A DNA stretch of 64,000 nt from Streptomyces guryensis (GTDB taxonomy: Bacteria; Actinomycetota; Actinomycetes; Streptomycetales; Streptomycetaceae), in contig NZ_JAJSBI010000002.1 in NCBI RefSeq assembly GCF_021261325.1, forward strand, positions 310,001 through 374,000. The letters are read 5' to 3'. Shown here piece by piece: positions 47,035-55,753 of this stretch. Below the pieces are notes generated by a model. That model made no database searches, was not told the origin of the DNA, and saw nothing but the letters and a program-made list of their open reading frames with translations. Within the stretch, counting starts at the first letter, position 1; every line of letters begins with the position of its first letter. The translations under genes and the position numbers were made by a program.

Positions 47035-48357
47035 ATGCGCGTCAACAGAGACAGCCGTGCCCGCCGCGGAGCACTGAGCAGGCGGGCCGTGGTGGGCCCG
47101 CTCGCGGTGGGGCTCGCCCTCGGCGGCACGGCATCGGCACCGGCCTTCGCCGACCACAAGGAGGCGGCCACCGCGCCGGCCCCCCAGTGCAGCGCGGCCT
47201 ACCAGATCGAGCAGAAGCTCTCCACCGGTACGACCTGGCGCATGTGCTGGCGCTTCGAGAGCAGGTCCGGGGTCGTCCTGGACGACATCTCCTACCAGCC
47301 GCCCGGCGAATCCCAGCCGATCAAGGTCCTCAACAGCGCCAAACTCGCCCAGATCGACGTGCCGTACGACGACGGCAGCGTCGAGTACAACGACATCACG
47401 GACTACAACTTCGGCGACGGCCTGCTGAACCTCACGCCCGAAGAATGCCCGGGCGGCACCATCAAGTCGGTGAAGGTCGCGACACCGTTCTACTCCGACT
47501 CGCCGAACGTCAAGGGCCTGTGCGCCACCACCCGTTCCCGCGGCCACGCCTACCACCTGCTGTCCGACGCGAACAAGACCTACCAGGCGCAGGGCAAGGA
47601 CCTGCTCCTCTACACGGTCAACAAGGTCGGCTGGTACGAGTACATCACCGAGTGGCGCTTCCAGGACGACGGCACGATGAGCATGAACGCCGGCGCCACC
47701 GGCAGCCTCTCGCCCGACGACTACGACGCGGGTGACGGCCGCGGCTGGCCGCTCGGCAAGGGCGCCAAGGCCTATGCCACCAGCCACAGCCACAACATCT
47801 TCTGGCGGCTCGACTTCGGCCTCGACGGCTCCTCCAAGACCAAGGTCGAGCAGTACGACTCGAAGGTCAGCGCCCCGGTCAACGGTCAGCAGGCGCCGAC
47901 CAACAAGACGACCCTCACCAAGGTCACCAAGGAACTCGCGGGCGACGCCAAGGACATGCGCTGGTGGCGCGTGGTCAGCACGGCCGGCAAGAACAAGGAC
48001 GACCACCCGCGCTCGTACGAGATCGTCCAGGGCCCCACCGCGAAGTACCCGGGCCGCAGCTTCACCCAGCACGACGTGTACTTCACCGAGTACAACAAGT
48101 GCGAGCAGTACGCCAGCGGCAACCCGCTCAACTGCGGTGCCGGGCACGGCAAGTCCGTCGACACATGGGTCAACGGGCAGACTCTCACCCACCCCATAGT
48201 CTGGGTGAATGTGGGCTTCCACCACATAGCCCGGGACGAGGACCAGCAGCCGATGCCGGTCCACTGGCAGGGCTTCTCCATCGCCCCGCGCGACGTCACG
48301 GCTATGAATCCGCTCACTCCGGCTGCCCTGGCCGGTCAGAACGGGCACTGGCACTAG
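47035..48357 (+). CDS. Secreted copper amine oxidase, catalytic domain only
   Basis: A 440-aa exported copper/topaquinone amine oxidase-type protein (tyramine oxidase-like). The N-terminus is twin-arginine-like with cleavage near AFADH. Catalytic landmarks: the likely base Asp123 in DITDYNFGDG, the topaquinone-precursor position Tyr201 in NKVGWYEYITEW, copper ligands His251 and His253 in TSHSHNIFWRLD, and His397 in VGFHHIARDED. The usual Asn before the topaquinone Tyr (VGNYDY) is Trp here, so cofactor formation or activity could differ. The N2/N3 domains are absent and probably provided by the upstream protein. Substrate is likely a primary amine. Confidence 0.82.
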   Translation: MRVNRDSRARRGALSRRAVVGPLAVGLALGGTASAPAFADHKEAATAPAPQCSAAYQIEQKLSTGTTWRMCWRFESRSGVVLDDISYQPPGESQPIKVLNSAKLAQIDVPYDDGSVEYNDITDYNFGDGLLNLTPEECPGGTIKSVKVATPFYSDSPNVKGLCATTRSRGHAYHLLSDANKTYQAQGKDLLLYTVNKVGWYEYITEWRFQDDGTMSMNAGATGSLSPDDYDAGDGRGWPLGKGAKAYATSHSHNIFWRLDFGLDGSSKTKVEQYDSKVSAPVNGQQAPTNKTTLTKVTKELAGDAKDMRWWRVVSTAGKNKDDHPRSYEIVQGPTAKYPGRSFTQHDVYFTEYNKCEQYASGNPLNCGAGHGKSVDTWVNGQTLTHPIVWVNVGFHHIARDEDQQPMPVHWQGFSIAPRDVTAMNPLTPAALAGQNGHWH

Positions 48358-48467
48358 GGCAGTTGAGAATCGACCTGTCCATCCGGCTGCACCGCTGACC
48401 GCTCCCGGAGTACCCTTCCTTGATCGTTGACACGGGGATGCTCGGGGGAGCGGAAGGCGGTGCGCGG

Positions 48468-49715
48468 GTGGGGTCGGGAGGGCTGGAGCTGCCCCCTGGT
48501 GACGAGGGTCACGAGGGGAACTCCGCAGACGTCCCGCCCGGCACGGTGTCCCTGGCCCGGCCGATGACGACGAGTTCCATCGGGCCGGAGTTGGAGTGGG
48601 ATGCCGACGCCTGGCGTGAGGTGCGTACGCGCGCCCAGCGAGCCGGCCGGGCCTACATCTGGCTGAACCTCGTCGAACAGCGGCTGCGCGCGGTCGTGGC
48701 CGCTGTTCTGCGGCCCATCTACGAACCCGTCCACGGCGACGAGTGGGTGGTCGCCGCGGCCGGGCCGGCCGGCCAGGAGTGGGTGCAGCGTGCGGTCGCC
48801 GTGCGCGAAGTCAGCCGCCGCAAGGGCTACTTGCTCGACCCGGCCGACGACAACGTCCTGAGTTTCCTCACGCTGCCCCAGCTGCGCGAGCTCATGGTGC
48901 AGCACTGGCCCTGCTTCGAGCCGTACGTGGACGACCGCCGGGACGTGGAACTCGCCCTGGACGAGCTCGAGGTCACCCGCAACGTCGTCTCCCGCAACCG
49001 GGCCCTGTCCGAGGCCGTCCTGAACCAGGCCGAGCGGGCCTCGGCGAAGCTGCTGGACGTCCTCGGCGCGGCCGGGGACGTGCCGTCGGCCCGCCGGATG
49101 CCCGTGGACGCCGTCGAGGAACTGGTCGGTGACCGGTACGCGGACGTGGTCGCCGTACACCCCGACCGGGTGCGGCTGCTGCGCCAGTTCCCGGCCGAGG
49201 ACATCTTCGGCGGCGCCCGCCGCCTCGACGCCGTCGGCATCGGCCTCAACCTGCTCGTGCAGAACTTCTCCGGGCGCCGGCTGGTGCGCCTGGCCGAGTC
49301 GGGCTGCCGCGTCCGGCTGCTGTTCCTCAACCCCGCCTCCAGTGCCGTCAAACGGCGCGAGCGCGAACTCGGCATGAAGCGCGGTGAGTTGAGCCGCGCC
49401 GTCGAGATGAACATCCTGCACATGCGCCGCGTCCGGTCCCGGCTTCGCGACCCGGCCGCCTTCGAGATCCAGGTCTACGACGAGACCCCGCGCTTCACGG
49501 CCTACCTCGTCGACGGCGACGGCTCGGACGGCGTCGCCGTCGTCCAGTCCTATCTGCGGCGCTCGCGCGGCATGGAGGCGCCGGTACTCGTCCTGCGCAA
49601 CGGAATCCGGGTGGTGAAGCCGGACGACATGGACAAGGGGTTTGAGAGCGGGCTCTTCCCGACATACCGCGAGGAGTTCGAAACGTCCTGGGTGGATTCG
49701 CGACCTGTGTCCTGA
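48468..49715 (+). CDS. SAV2148-family HEPN-like protein
   Basis: A 415-aa cytoplasmic protein widely kept in Streptomyces and annotated elsewhere as SAV2148 family. GTG 48468 is preferred because homologues begin near GGLELPPGDEG; ATG 48438 and TTG 48420 are upstream alternatives. The N-terminal helical half (about 40-200) contains RELMVQHWP, a possible Rx4-6H-type HEPN element, and a long helix VTRNVVSRNRALSEAVL. The C-terminal half (about 230-400) has alternating strands (CRVRLLFLNPASSAVKRRE, FEIQVYDETPRFTAYLVD, VLVLRNGIRV) reminiscent of phospholipase-D-like folds, but no HKD motif is seen. Function is unknown; an RNase or signalling role is possible. Confidence 0.75.
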   Translation: MGSGGLELPPGDEGHEGNSADVPPGTVSLARPMTTSSIGPELEWDADAWREVRTRAQRAGRAYIWLNLVEQRLRAVVAAVLRPIYEPVHGDEWVVAAAGPAGQEWVQRAVAVREVSRRKGYLLDPADDNVLSFLTLPQLRELMVQHWPCFEPYVDDRRDVELALDELEVTRNVVSRNRALSEAVLNQAERASAKLLDVLGAAGDVPSARRMPVDAVEELVGDRYADVVAVHPDRVRLLRQFPAEDIFGGARRLDAVGIGLNLLVQNFSGRRLVRLAESGCRVRLLFLNPASSAVKRRERELGMKRGELSRAVEMNILHMRRVRSRLRDPAAFEIQVYDETPRFTAYLVDGDGSDGVAVVQSYLRRSRGMEAPVLVLRNGIRVVKPDDMDKGFESGLFPTYREEFETSWVDSRPVS

Positions 49716-49817
49716 ACTGTCGCCGGGGTCAAGCGGAATGCGGTCCTCGGATTGTCAGTGGCCCATGGGAAGGTGGAGACCACTGGGGGAAAGCACCACC
49801 AAGAAGGGGGGCCACGC

Positions 49818-50540
49818 ATGGGCTGGCACCGGGAGCTGCTGATCGGCTTCGACCTGGAGACGACCGGGACCGATCCGCGCGAGGCGCGTATCGTCACGGG
49901 GGCCGTGATCGAGGTCAGGGGCGGACAGCCCATAGGGCGCCGGGAGTGGCTGGCCGATCCCGGCGTGGAGATCCCGGCGGACGCCGTGGCCGTGCACGGG
50001 ATCAGCAACGAACGCGCCGCGACGGAGGGCCGCCCGGCCGACGAGGTCGCGGACGCCATCGCGGACGTCCTCGCGGCGTACTGGAAGACGGGCGTCCCGG
50101 TCGTCGCCTACAACGCGGCCTTCGACCTGAGCCTGCTCTCCGCGGAACTGCGCAGATACGGCCTCCCGTCCCTGCGTGAGCGCCTGGGCGGCATCGACCC
50201 CGCCCCGGTCATCGACCCGTACACCATCGACCGCTGGGTCGACCGCTACCGCCGCGGCAAGCGCAACCTCGAAGCGGTCTGCACGGAATACGGCGTCACC
50301 CTCGACGCCGCCCACAACGCCTCCGCCGACGCCCTGGCCGCGGCCGGCCTGGCCTGCGCGATAGCCACCCGCCACCCCAAGATCGCGGCCCTGGGCCCGG
50401 CGGAACTGCACCACCGCCAGATCGAGTGGTACGCCGAGTGGGCAGCGGACTTCCAGAGCTTCCTGCGCCGCAAGGGGGATGCCACGGCGGTGGTCGACGG
50501 TACGTGGCCCCTTCGGGAACCGGCGGACGAGCCGGTCTGA
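49818..50540 (+). CDS. DEDDh 3'-5' exonuclease (DnaQ-like)
   Basis: A 240-aa exonuclease-fold protein. AAGGGGGG precedes ATG 49818. Exo motifs: FDLETTGTDP (I), VVAYNAAFDLSLL (II) and HNASADALAAAG (III, with the catalytic His), plus VHGISNERA. Stand-alone proteins of this type act in DNA proofreading or RNA/oligonucleotide turnover. The C-terminal 60 residues (HHRQIEWYAEWAADFQSFLR) are typical of the actinobacterial subgroup. It lies downstream of the SAV2148-type gene on the same strand (102 bp). Confidence 0.92.
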   Translation: MGWHRELLIGFDLETTGTDPREARIVTGAVIEVRGGQPIGRREWLADPGVEIPADAVAVHGISNERAATEGRPADEVADAIADVLAAYWKTGVPVVAYNAAFDLSLLSAELRRYGLPSLRERLGGIDPAPVIDPYTIDRWVDRYRRGKRNLEAVCTEYGVTLDAAHNASADALAAAGLACAIATRHPKIAALGPAELHHRQIEWYAEWAADFQSFLRRKGDATAVVDGTWPLREPADEPV

Positions 50541-50556
50541 CCCGCCGGGTTCGCGA

Positions 50557-50636
50557 GCGCCCCATAAGGGGCGCGGGGCTGTGCCGATCTGCGGCTCCGC
50601 CGCGTGGGTGCGACCAGCCACAGAGGCCGCGCAGTC
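50557..50636 (+). repeat. Hairpin plus dispersed Streptomyces repeat, second forward copy
   Basis: GCGCCCC-ATAA-GGGGCGC (50557-50574) is followed by GATCTGCGGCTCCGCCGCG and GCGACCAGCCACAG, nearly the same as at 37902-37970. It sits between the convergent exonuclease and phosphotransferase genes and probably terminates the exonuclease transcript. Confidence 0.75.
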
Positions 50637-50670
50637 GCCGGACAACAACAAGTGCCCGATCAAAAGGCGC

Positions 50671-51543
50671 TCAGAACGAATACCACCGCACCGCCTCGTC
50701 CCCGCCCCGCAGCGACGCCACCCGCCGCTCGAACTCGGCCAGCGCTTTGGGGTTGCTCGGCGCATGCTGGGCCACCCAAGCACAACTCGCCGTCTCACGG
50801 GCCCCACGCAGCACCGAGCAGCCGTCCCACTCGCGTACATCCCACCCGTACACCTCGGTGAACTCCTCATAAGCCGCCGCAGGCAACCCGTAGCGGTCAC
50901 GGGAGAGCGCCATGACCACCAGATCGTGCTCGCGCAGATCGGCGGAGAAGGTCTCCAGATCGACCAGGACGGGCCCGTCCGGGCCGACATGCACGTTGCG
51001 GGGCAGCGCGTCGCCGTGGATGGGACCGGGCGGCAGATGCGGGACGAGCGCCGCGGCGGCCGCGGCGAACCCGTCGCGGCGCTCGCGCAGATAGGCCGCG
51101 TCCGCGGGATCGACCGCATCGCCCGCGAGCCGCAGCCAGCGTTCCACACCGCCCAGCAACTCGCGGGGCGGCAGTTCGAAGGCAGCGACAGGGGGAGAGG
51201 GCAGTGCGTGGACGACCCGTAGCAGTTCGGCCAGATCCCGGGGCTGGGCCGGCCGTACGGCGTCCGGGATCCGGTGCCACACCGTCACCGGATGACCCTC
51301 GACCAGCAGTGGCTTCGTCTCTGCCGCCCGCACCGCGGGCACGCCCGCCTCGGCGAGCCACAGCGCGATGTGCAGCTCGCGGCGCGCCCGGTCCAGGAGT
51401 TCGGCGTCACGGCCCACCTTGACGACCAGGTCGCCGGAGGCGAACACCGCGTTCTCACCCAGGGCGAGGAGCCGCGCGTCCCGCGCCGGGCCGGGGAGCA
51501 CCCCCGCCGCGGCCAGTACGTCCCGCGCCCGTGACTCGTCCAT
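50671..51543 (-). CDS. Aminoglycoside phosphotransferase (APH)-fold protein
   Basis: A 290-aa kinase-like protein starting at ATG 51543 behind GGGAGG. Motifs: LGENAVFASGDLVVKVGRDA (ATP-binding strand with the Lys), PLLVEGHPVTVWHRIPDA, the catalytic loop GPIHGDALPRNVHVGPDG (HGDxxxxN intact), and PVLVDLETFSADLREHDL with the metal Asp. All catalytic residues are present, unlike the variant at 32505. Substrate unknown. It is divergent from the glycosyltransferase remnant, and co-location with a macrolide-inactivating enzyme remnant hints at antibiotic modification, but the evidence is weak. Confidence 0.87.
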   Translation of the reverse strand: MDESRARDVLAAAGVLPGPARDARLLALGENAVFASGDLVVKVGRDAELLDRARRELHIALWLAEAGVPAVRAAETKPLLVEGHPVTVWHRIPDAVRPAQPRDLAELLRVVHALPSPPVAAFELPPRELLGGVERWLRLAGDAVDPADAAYLRERRDGFAAAAAALVPHLPPGPIHGDALPRNVHVGPDGPVLVDLETFSADLREHDLVVMALSRDRYGLPAAAYEEFTEVYGWDVREWDGCSVLRGARETASCAWVAQHAPSNPKALAEFERRVASLRGGDEAVRWYSF

Positions 51544-51786
51544 CGCCGTCCTCCCACGTCCGCATATGCATCGGTGAACGGCGCCGAGACCGCGCCACCC
51601 ACCGGCCCAGTCTCGCATTCGCACAGGTCGGACCGTGTGCGTACGGCCTTGACGGTGCATACCGTTCCTGGAGATTGAGCGGGAGGACGTCGTAGTGGCC
51701 GGGTTTCCCGGGCGTCGGCGGCTCGCCGCACGCCTCGTTCCGACGTGCGCATCCGAGGCACCGGGTGGGGTGACCTTCGAAAATGA

Positions 51787-53058
51787 CTGGATGGGGCGAA
51801 TCGTCTCCTGGCCGCCCGTGGCCACCGGGTCACGTACGCCGTTCCGCCGGCCTTGGCGGAGAAGGTCGCCGAGACGGGCGCCGAGCCGAAGCTGTGGAAG
51901 TCCACACTGCCGGGGCCCGACGCGGACCCGGCGGCCTGGGGGAGTGAACTGCTGGACCACGTCGAGCTGTTCCTAGCCGACGCGATCCAGGCGCTGCCGC
52001 AGCTGGCCGAGGCGTACGACGGGGACGTACGGGACCTCGTCCTGCACGACATCACGGCGTACCCGGCCCGTGTCCTCGCCCACCGCTGGGGCGTGCCCGC
52101 GATCTCGCTCTCGCCGAACCTGGTCGCCTGGAGGGGTACGAGGAGGAGGTCGCCGAGCCGATCTGGGCGGAGCCGAAGCGGACCGAGCGCGGCCGGGAGT
52201 ACTACGCGCGCTTCCAGGCATGGCTGGAGGAGAACGGGATCACCCAGCACCCGGACCACTTCGCGGGCCATCCCGACCGCTCGCTCGTCCTGATCCCCAA
52301 GGCGCTCCAGCCCAACGCCGACCGGGTCGACGAGACCCTGTACACCTTCATCGGCGCCCGCCAGGGCGACCGCACCGCGCAGGGCGACTGGCGGCGGCCG
52401 GACGGCGCCGAGAAGGTGGTGCTGGTGTCGCTCGGGTCGGCCTTCACCAACCAGCCCGGTTTCTACCGGGAGTGCGTCGAGGCGCTCGGCGGCCTGCCCG
52501 GCTGGTACCTCGTCCTGCAGATCGGCCGACACGTGGACCCCGCCGAGTTCCGCGACGTACCGGAGAACGCCGAAGTCCGTTCCTGGGTACCGCAGTTGGC
52601 GATCCTCAGGGACGCCGACCTGTTCGTCACACACGCGGGGGCGGGCGGCAGCCAGGAGGGTCTGGCCACCGCCACGCCGATGATCGCCGTACCCGCAGGC
52701 CGTCGACCAGTTCGGCAACGCGGACATGCTCCAGGCCCTCGGCGTCGCCCGTCACGTCTCCACGGCGGACGCGACCGCCGACACCCTGCGCGCCACCGCC
52801 CTCGCCCTCGTCGACGACCCTGAGGTCGCCCGGCGGCTCAAGGAGATCCAGGCCGGTATGGCGAAGGAGGGGGGAACGCAGCGGGCGGCCGATCTGATCG
52901 AGGCCGCACTGCCCGCACGGACGAGGCCGAACTGCCCGCACGGACCAGGCCGCACTGCCCGCACGGACGAGGCCGAACTGCCCGCACGGACCAGGCCGAA
53001 CTGCCCGCACGGACACGGTGGTTCCGGACAGGGCGAGGGCCCGTCGGCTCCCCAGTGA
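51787..53058 (+). pseudogene. Decayed macrolide glycosyltransferase (MGT/OleD-like) gene
   Basis: Remnant of a GT1 enzyme that inactivates macrolides by glucosylation (about 400 aa when intact). The first 30-40 residues with the acceptor-site His are missing; homology begins at [20 protein letters not shown] after an in-frame stop at 51784. A one-base deletion near 52130 (gcctggaggggtac) shifts the frame within SLSPNLVAW. The middle ([36 protein letters not shown]) is well kept. A one-base insertion near 52690 (gtacccgcagg) shifts it again before [15 protein letters not shown]. The end runs into 23-bp tandem repeats and stops at 53058. A GTG with a good ribosome site at 51695 may be the old expression start. 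Confidence 0.88.
52901..53015 (+). repeat. Five tandem copies of a 23-bp unit
   Basis: Units starting at 52901, 52924, 52947, 52970 and 52993 read AGGCCG(c/a)ACTGCCCGCACGGAC(g/c/a). Copies 1 and 3 are identical, as are 2 and 4, indicating expansion by a 46-bp doublet. The unit length is not a multiple of three, so it cycles the frame of the dead glycosyltransferase tail. Confidence 0.95.
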
Positions 53059-53094
53059 CCGGCGGGCCCTCGGTTCGGTGAGGGGTCGACCCCT

Positions 53095-55353
53095 TCAGAC
53101 GCCCAGCCGCTCACCCTCGTCGCGCCGGACCGAGTGCGTGATGACCTCCGCCGACTCGTCGTGCGTCAGGTCGGGCAGCCGGTGCAGCCACTTCGGCAGG
53201 TACCAGTTGCGCTCGCCCAGCAGCGCCATCACCGCCGGGAGCAGCACACCCCGGATGATCGTGGCGTCGATGAGCACCGCGGCCGCGAGACCGACGCCCA
53301 TCTGCTTCATGGACTGCATGGACAGCGTGCCGAAGATCGCGAACACGGCGACCATGATGACGGCGGCGCTGGTGACGACTCCCGCCGTGGTGACCACACC
53401 GTGCTGGATCGCATCCCTGGTGGTACGGCCGCGCAGCCGCGCCTCGCGGATCCGCGAGACCACGAACACGTGGTAGTCCATGCTCAGCCCGAACAGGATC
53501 ACGAACAGGAACAGCGGCAGCCAGGTGATGATCGCGCCGACGCCCTGCGCGCCCACCAACGACGCGCCCCAGCCGTGCTGGAAGACGGCGACGAGGATGC
53601 CGTAGGCCGCGCCCACCGACAGAAGGTTGAGCAGGATCGACGTGATCGCGACCGTCAGCGAACGGAACGACAGCAGCATCAGCAGGAAGGCGAAGACGAC
53701 GACGAACGCGAACACCGGGAGGACCGCGCCGCCGAGCTGGTCGTTGAAGTCGTGCGAGCCGGCGACCTGCCCGGTGATCGGCGCCTGCACGCCGTCCAGC
53801 TTGCCGAGTGTCGCGGGCCGTACCTCGTCCCGCAGCTTCTCCAGGCTGGCGCCCGCCCTGTCCAGGTCGGAGCCGCCGACCAGGGGGACGTACACGTAGG
53901 CGATGTTCTGCGAGTCATGCAGCTTGATCTCGACCGGGCCCCGCGAGGCACCCGAACTGATCGCCCGTGCCTTGAAGTCGGCGAGCGCGGACCTCACCTC
54001 GGGGGCGTTGATGTCCTTGGCCTTGACGACCACCTCGGCCGGCTCGGAGCCGCCCGGGAAGGCGTCGTTGACGCGGTTGTACGTCTGCACGATCGGCAGC
54101 GAGTCGCCGAACTCCTGGTCCAGCGTGAGGTTCTGGGTCTTCATTCCGAGAGCCGGAGCCGCGACGGCCAGCAGCGCACCGGCCGCGACGAGCACGGAGA
54201 CGAGCGGCTTCGCGAGCACGCCGCGCAGGACCGCGGTCCAGAACCGGCTCTCCCCGCCCGTGCGGGCGGCCCGCCGCTCCATGGCCTTGCGCAGGAACGG
54301 GATCCGCCCCTTCTCCACCCGCTCGCCCAGCAGCGAGAGCAGCGCGGGCAGCACCGTCACCGACCCGACCATGGCGACCGCCACGACGATCAGCGAGGCC
54401 AGACCCATCCCCTGGAACGTGACGAGCCCGGTGAACAGCATGCCCGCCATCGCCACGCACACCGTGATGCCGGAGACGACGATCGCCCGGCCGCTGGTGG
54501 CGGCCGCGATCCGCAGCGCGGTCTGCGCGTCCCTCCCGGCGGCGCGCTCCTCGCGCTCACGGCGCAGATAGAATAGGCAGTAGTCGACGCCGACGGCCAG
54601 ACCGACCAGCAGCATCACGGAGTTCGCGGTGTCGCTCATCGGCATCACATGGCTGGCGACGCCCATCAGACCCATCGTCGCCATGATCGCGGTGATCGCG
54701 AGCGCCACCGGCAGCAGCGCGGCCACCAGCGCGCCGAAGGCGATGAGCAGAATGCCGAGAGCCACCGGCACCGCGGAGAGCTCGGCCTTCTTGAAGTCGT
54801 CGCCGAACGCGTCCTTGAAGGTCTTGTTCATGCTGGCGCTGCCGATCTCCTCGATCCGCAGCGTCCCGTGCTCCTTCTGCGCCCCCGCGACGGCCTTCAG
54901 CACCGGCTCGACCCGTTCGTACGCGGTCTCGGCGTCTCCGCGCATGTCGAACTGCACCAGCGCGCTGCGCCCGTCCCTGGAGATCGTGTGCGTGGTGTAC
55001 GGCGACTTCACGTCCGTGACCTTGCCGGTCGCGTCGACGGCCTGCACGACCGCGCCGACGGCCGCCTTGAACTCGGCGTCCGTCGCCTTGACGTCTGCGC
55101 CCTTCGCCTGGATCAGGACCGTCTCACTGGCCGGTTCCCTGATCCCCGCGTCCTCGATGATCTTGGCGGCGGTGTGTGTCTCGCCCTTGAGCTGGTCGCT
55201 GTCCTTGACGTCGACCCGGCCCGCGGCCGAGCCGAGCCCCATCGCCAGGACGACGAACAGCACCCAGATGCCGACGGCAGCCCATCGGTGCCGTGCGCTC
55301 CAGCCGCCGGCCCGGGCGGCGATGCCCCGCACCCGCGAATCTCCGTTCCCCAT
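53095..55353 (-). CDS. MMPL/RND-family membrane transporter
   Basis: A 752-aa exporter of the actinobacterial MMPL type, from ATG 55353 with GGGGGCAAG upstream. There are two repeats, each with an extracytoplasmic domain and a helical bundle. The proton-relay-type motifs are GLAVGVDYCLFYLRRERE in the first half and LFGLSMDYHVFVVSRIRE in the second. MMPL proteins move lipids, siderophores or drugs. No lipid or polyketide genes are adjacent. The frame upstream of 55353 is open but lacks a credible start. An inverted-repeat-rich divergent region follows. Confidence 0.92.
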   Translation of the reverse strand: MGNGDSRVRGIAARAGGWSARHRWAAVGIWVLFVVLAMGLGSAAGRVDVKDSDQLKGETHTAAKIIEDAGIREPASETVLIQAKGADVKATDAEFKAAVGAVVQAVDATGKVTDVKSPYTTHTISRDGRSALVQFDMRGDAETAYERVEPVLKAVAGAQKEHGTLRIEEIGSASMNKTFKDAFGDDFKKAELSAVPVALGILLIAFGALVAALLPVALAITAIMATMGLMGVASHVMPMSDTANSVMLLVGLAVGVDYCLFYLRREREERAAGRDAQTALRIAAATSGRAIVVSGITVCVAMAGMLFTGLVTFQGMGLASLIVVAVAMVGSVTVLPALLSLLGERVEKGRIPFLRKAMERRAARTGGESRFWTAVLRGVLAKPLVSVLVAAGALLAVAAPALGMKTQNLTLDQEFGDSLPIVQTYNRVNDAFPGGSEPAEVVVKAKDINAPEVRSALADFKARAISSGASRGPVEIKLHDSQNIAYVYVPLVGGSDLDRAGASLEKLRDEVRPATLGKLDGVQAPITGQVAGSHDFNDQLGGAVLPVFAFVVVFAFLLMLLSFRSLTVAITSILLNLLSVGAAYGILVAVFQHGWGASLVGAQGVGAIITWLPLFLFVILFGLSMDYHVFVVSRIREARLRGRTTRDAIQHGVVTTAGVVTSAAVIMVAVFAIFGTLSMQSMKQMGVGLAAAVLIDATIIRGVLLPAVMALLGERNWYLPKWLHRLPDLTHDESAEVITHSVRRDEGERLGV

Positions 55354-55610
55354 GACGGGCTTGCCCCCTTGTGTGCGGTGACAGCCCCCTGCCGCCACCT
55401 TTCGCTTCGAAGGTATGGGCCGGATAAGGGCGTCTCGTCGTGCTGCCCGGTGAAGTGCGACGGGCGCGGGTCCTCCCCTCGGACCCCGGCGTCTCACCGC
55501 TGGGGAGGACGTAGGCCCCTTACATCTATCCGGACTTCTCGGGGATGAAGATCGGGGTGGCCGGCCCGTGTCCGGTCCGTCGGCATCGCTCCTGTTTGTT
55601 ATTGCGAAAC

Positions 55611-55663
55611 CTTGTTGAACAAGTCACAGGTGTGTGTATCTGTTGAACCGGACCCCCCGGTTC
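55611..55663. promoter_or_regulatory. Two inverted repeats in the MMPL/DUF1697 divergent region
   Basis: CTTGTT-G-AACAAG (55611-55623) is a perfect 6-bp palindrome. GAACCGG-acccc-CCGGTTC (55645-55663) is a 7-bp inverted repeat just downstream. A possible plus-strand promoter, TTGAAC (55615-55620), 16 nt, TATCTG (55637-55642), runs between them. The 400-bp gap 55354-55753 has no gene and is AT-rich near 55590-55640. No regulator gene is adjacent. Confidence 0.4.
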
Positions 55664-55753
55664 GGACAGAGTTTCGGGCAGTCCGCCCGTGCGGGCACCG
55701 CGGCCGTCGTGCCCACCCCCACGGGGCACGACGGCCGCTTTATCGTGTGCGCC

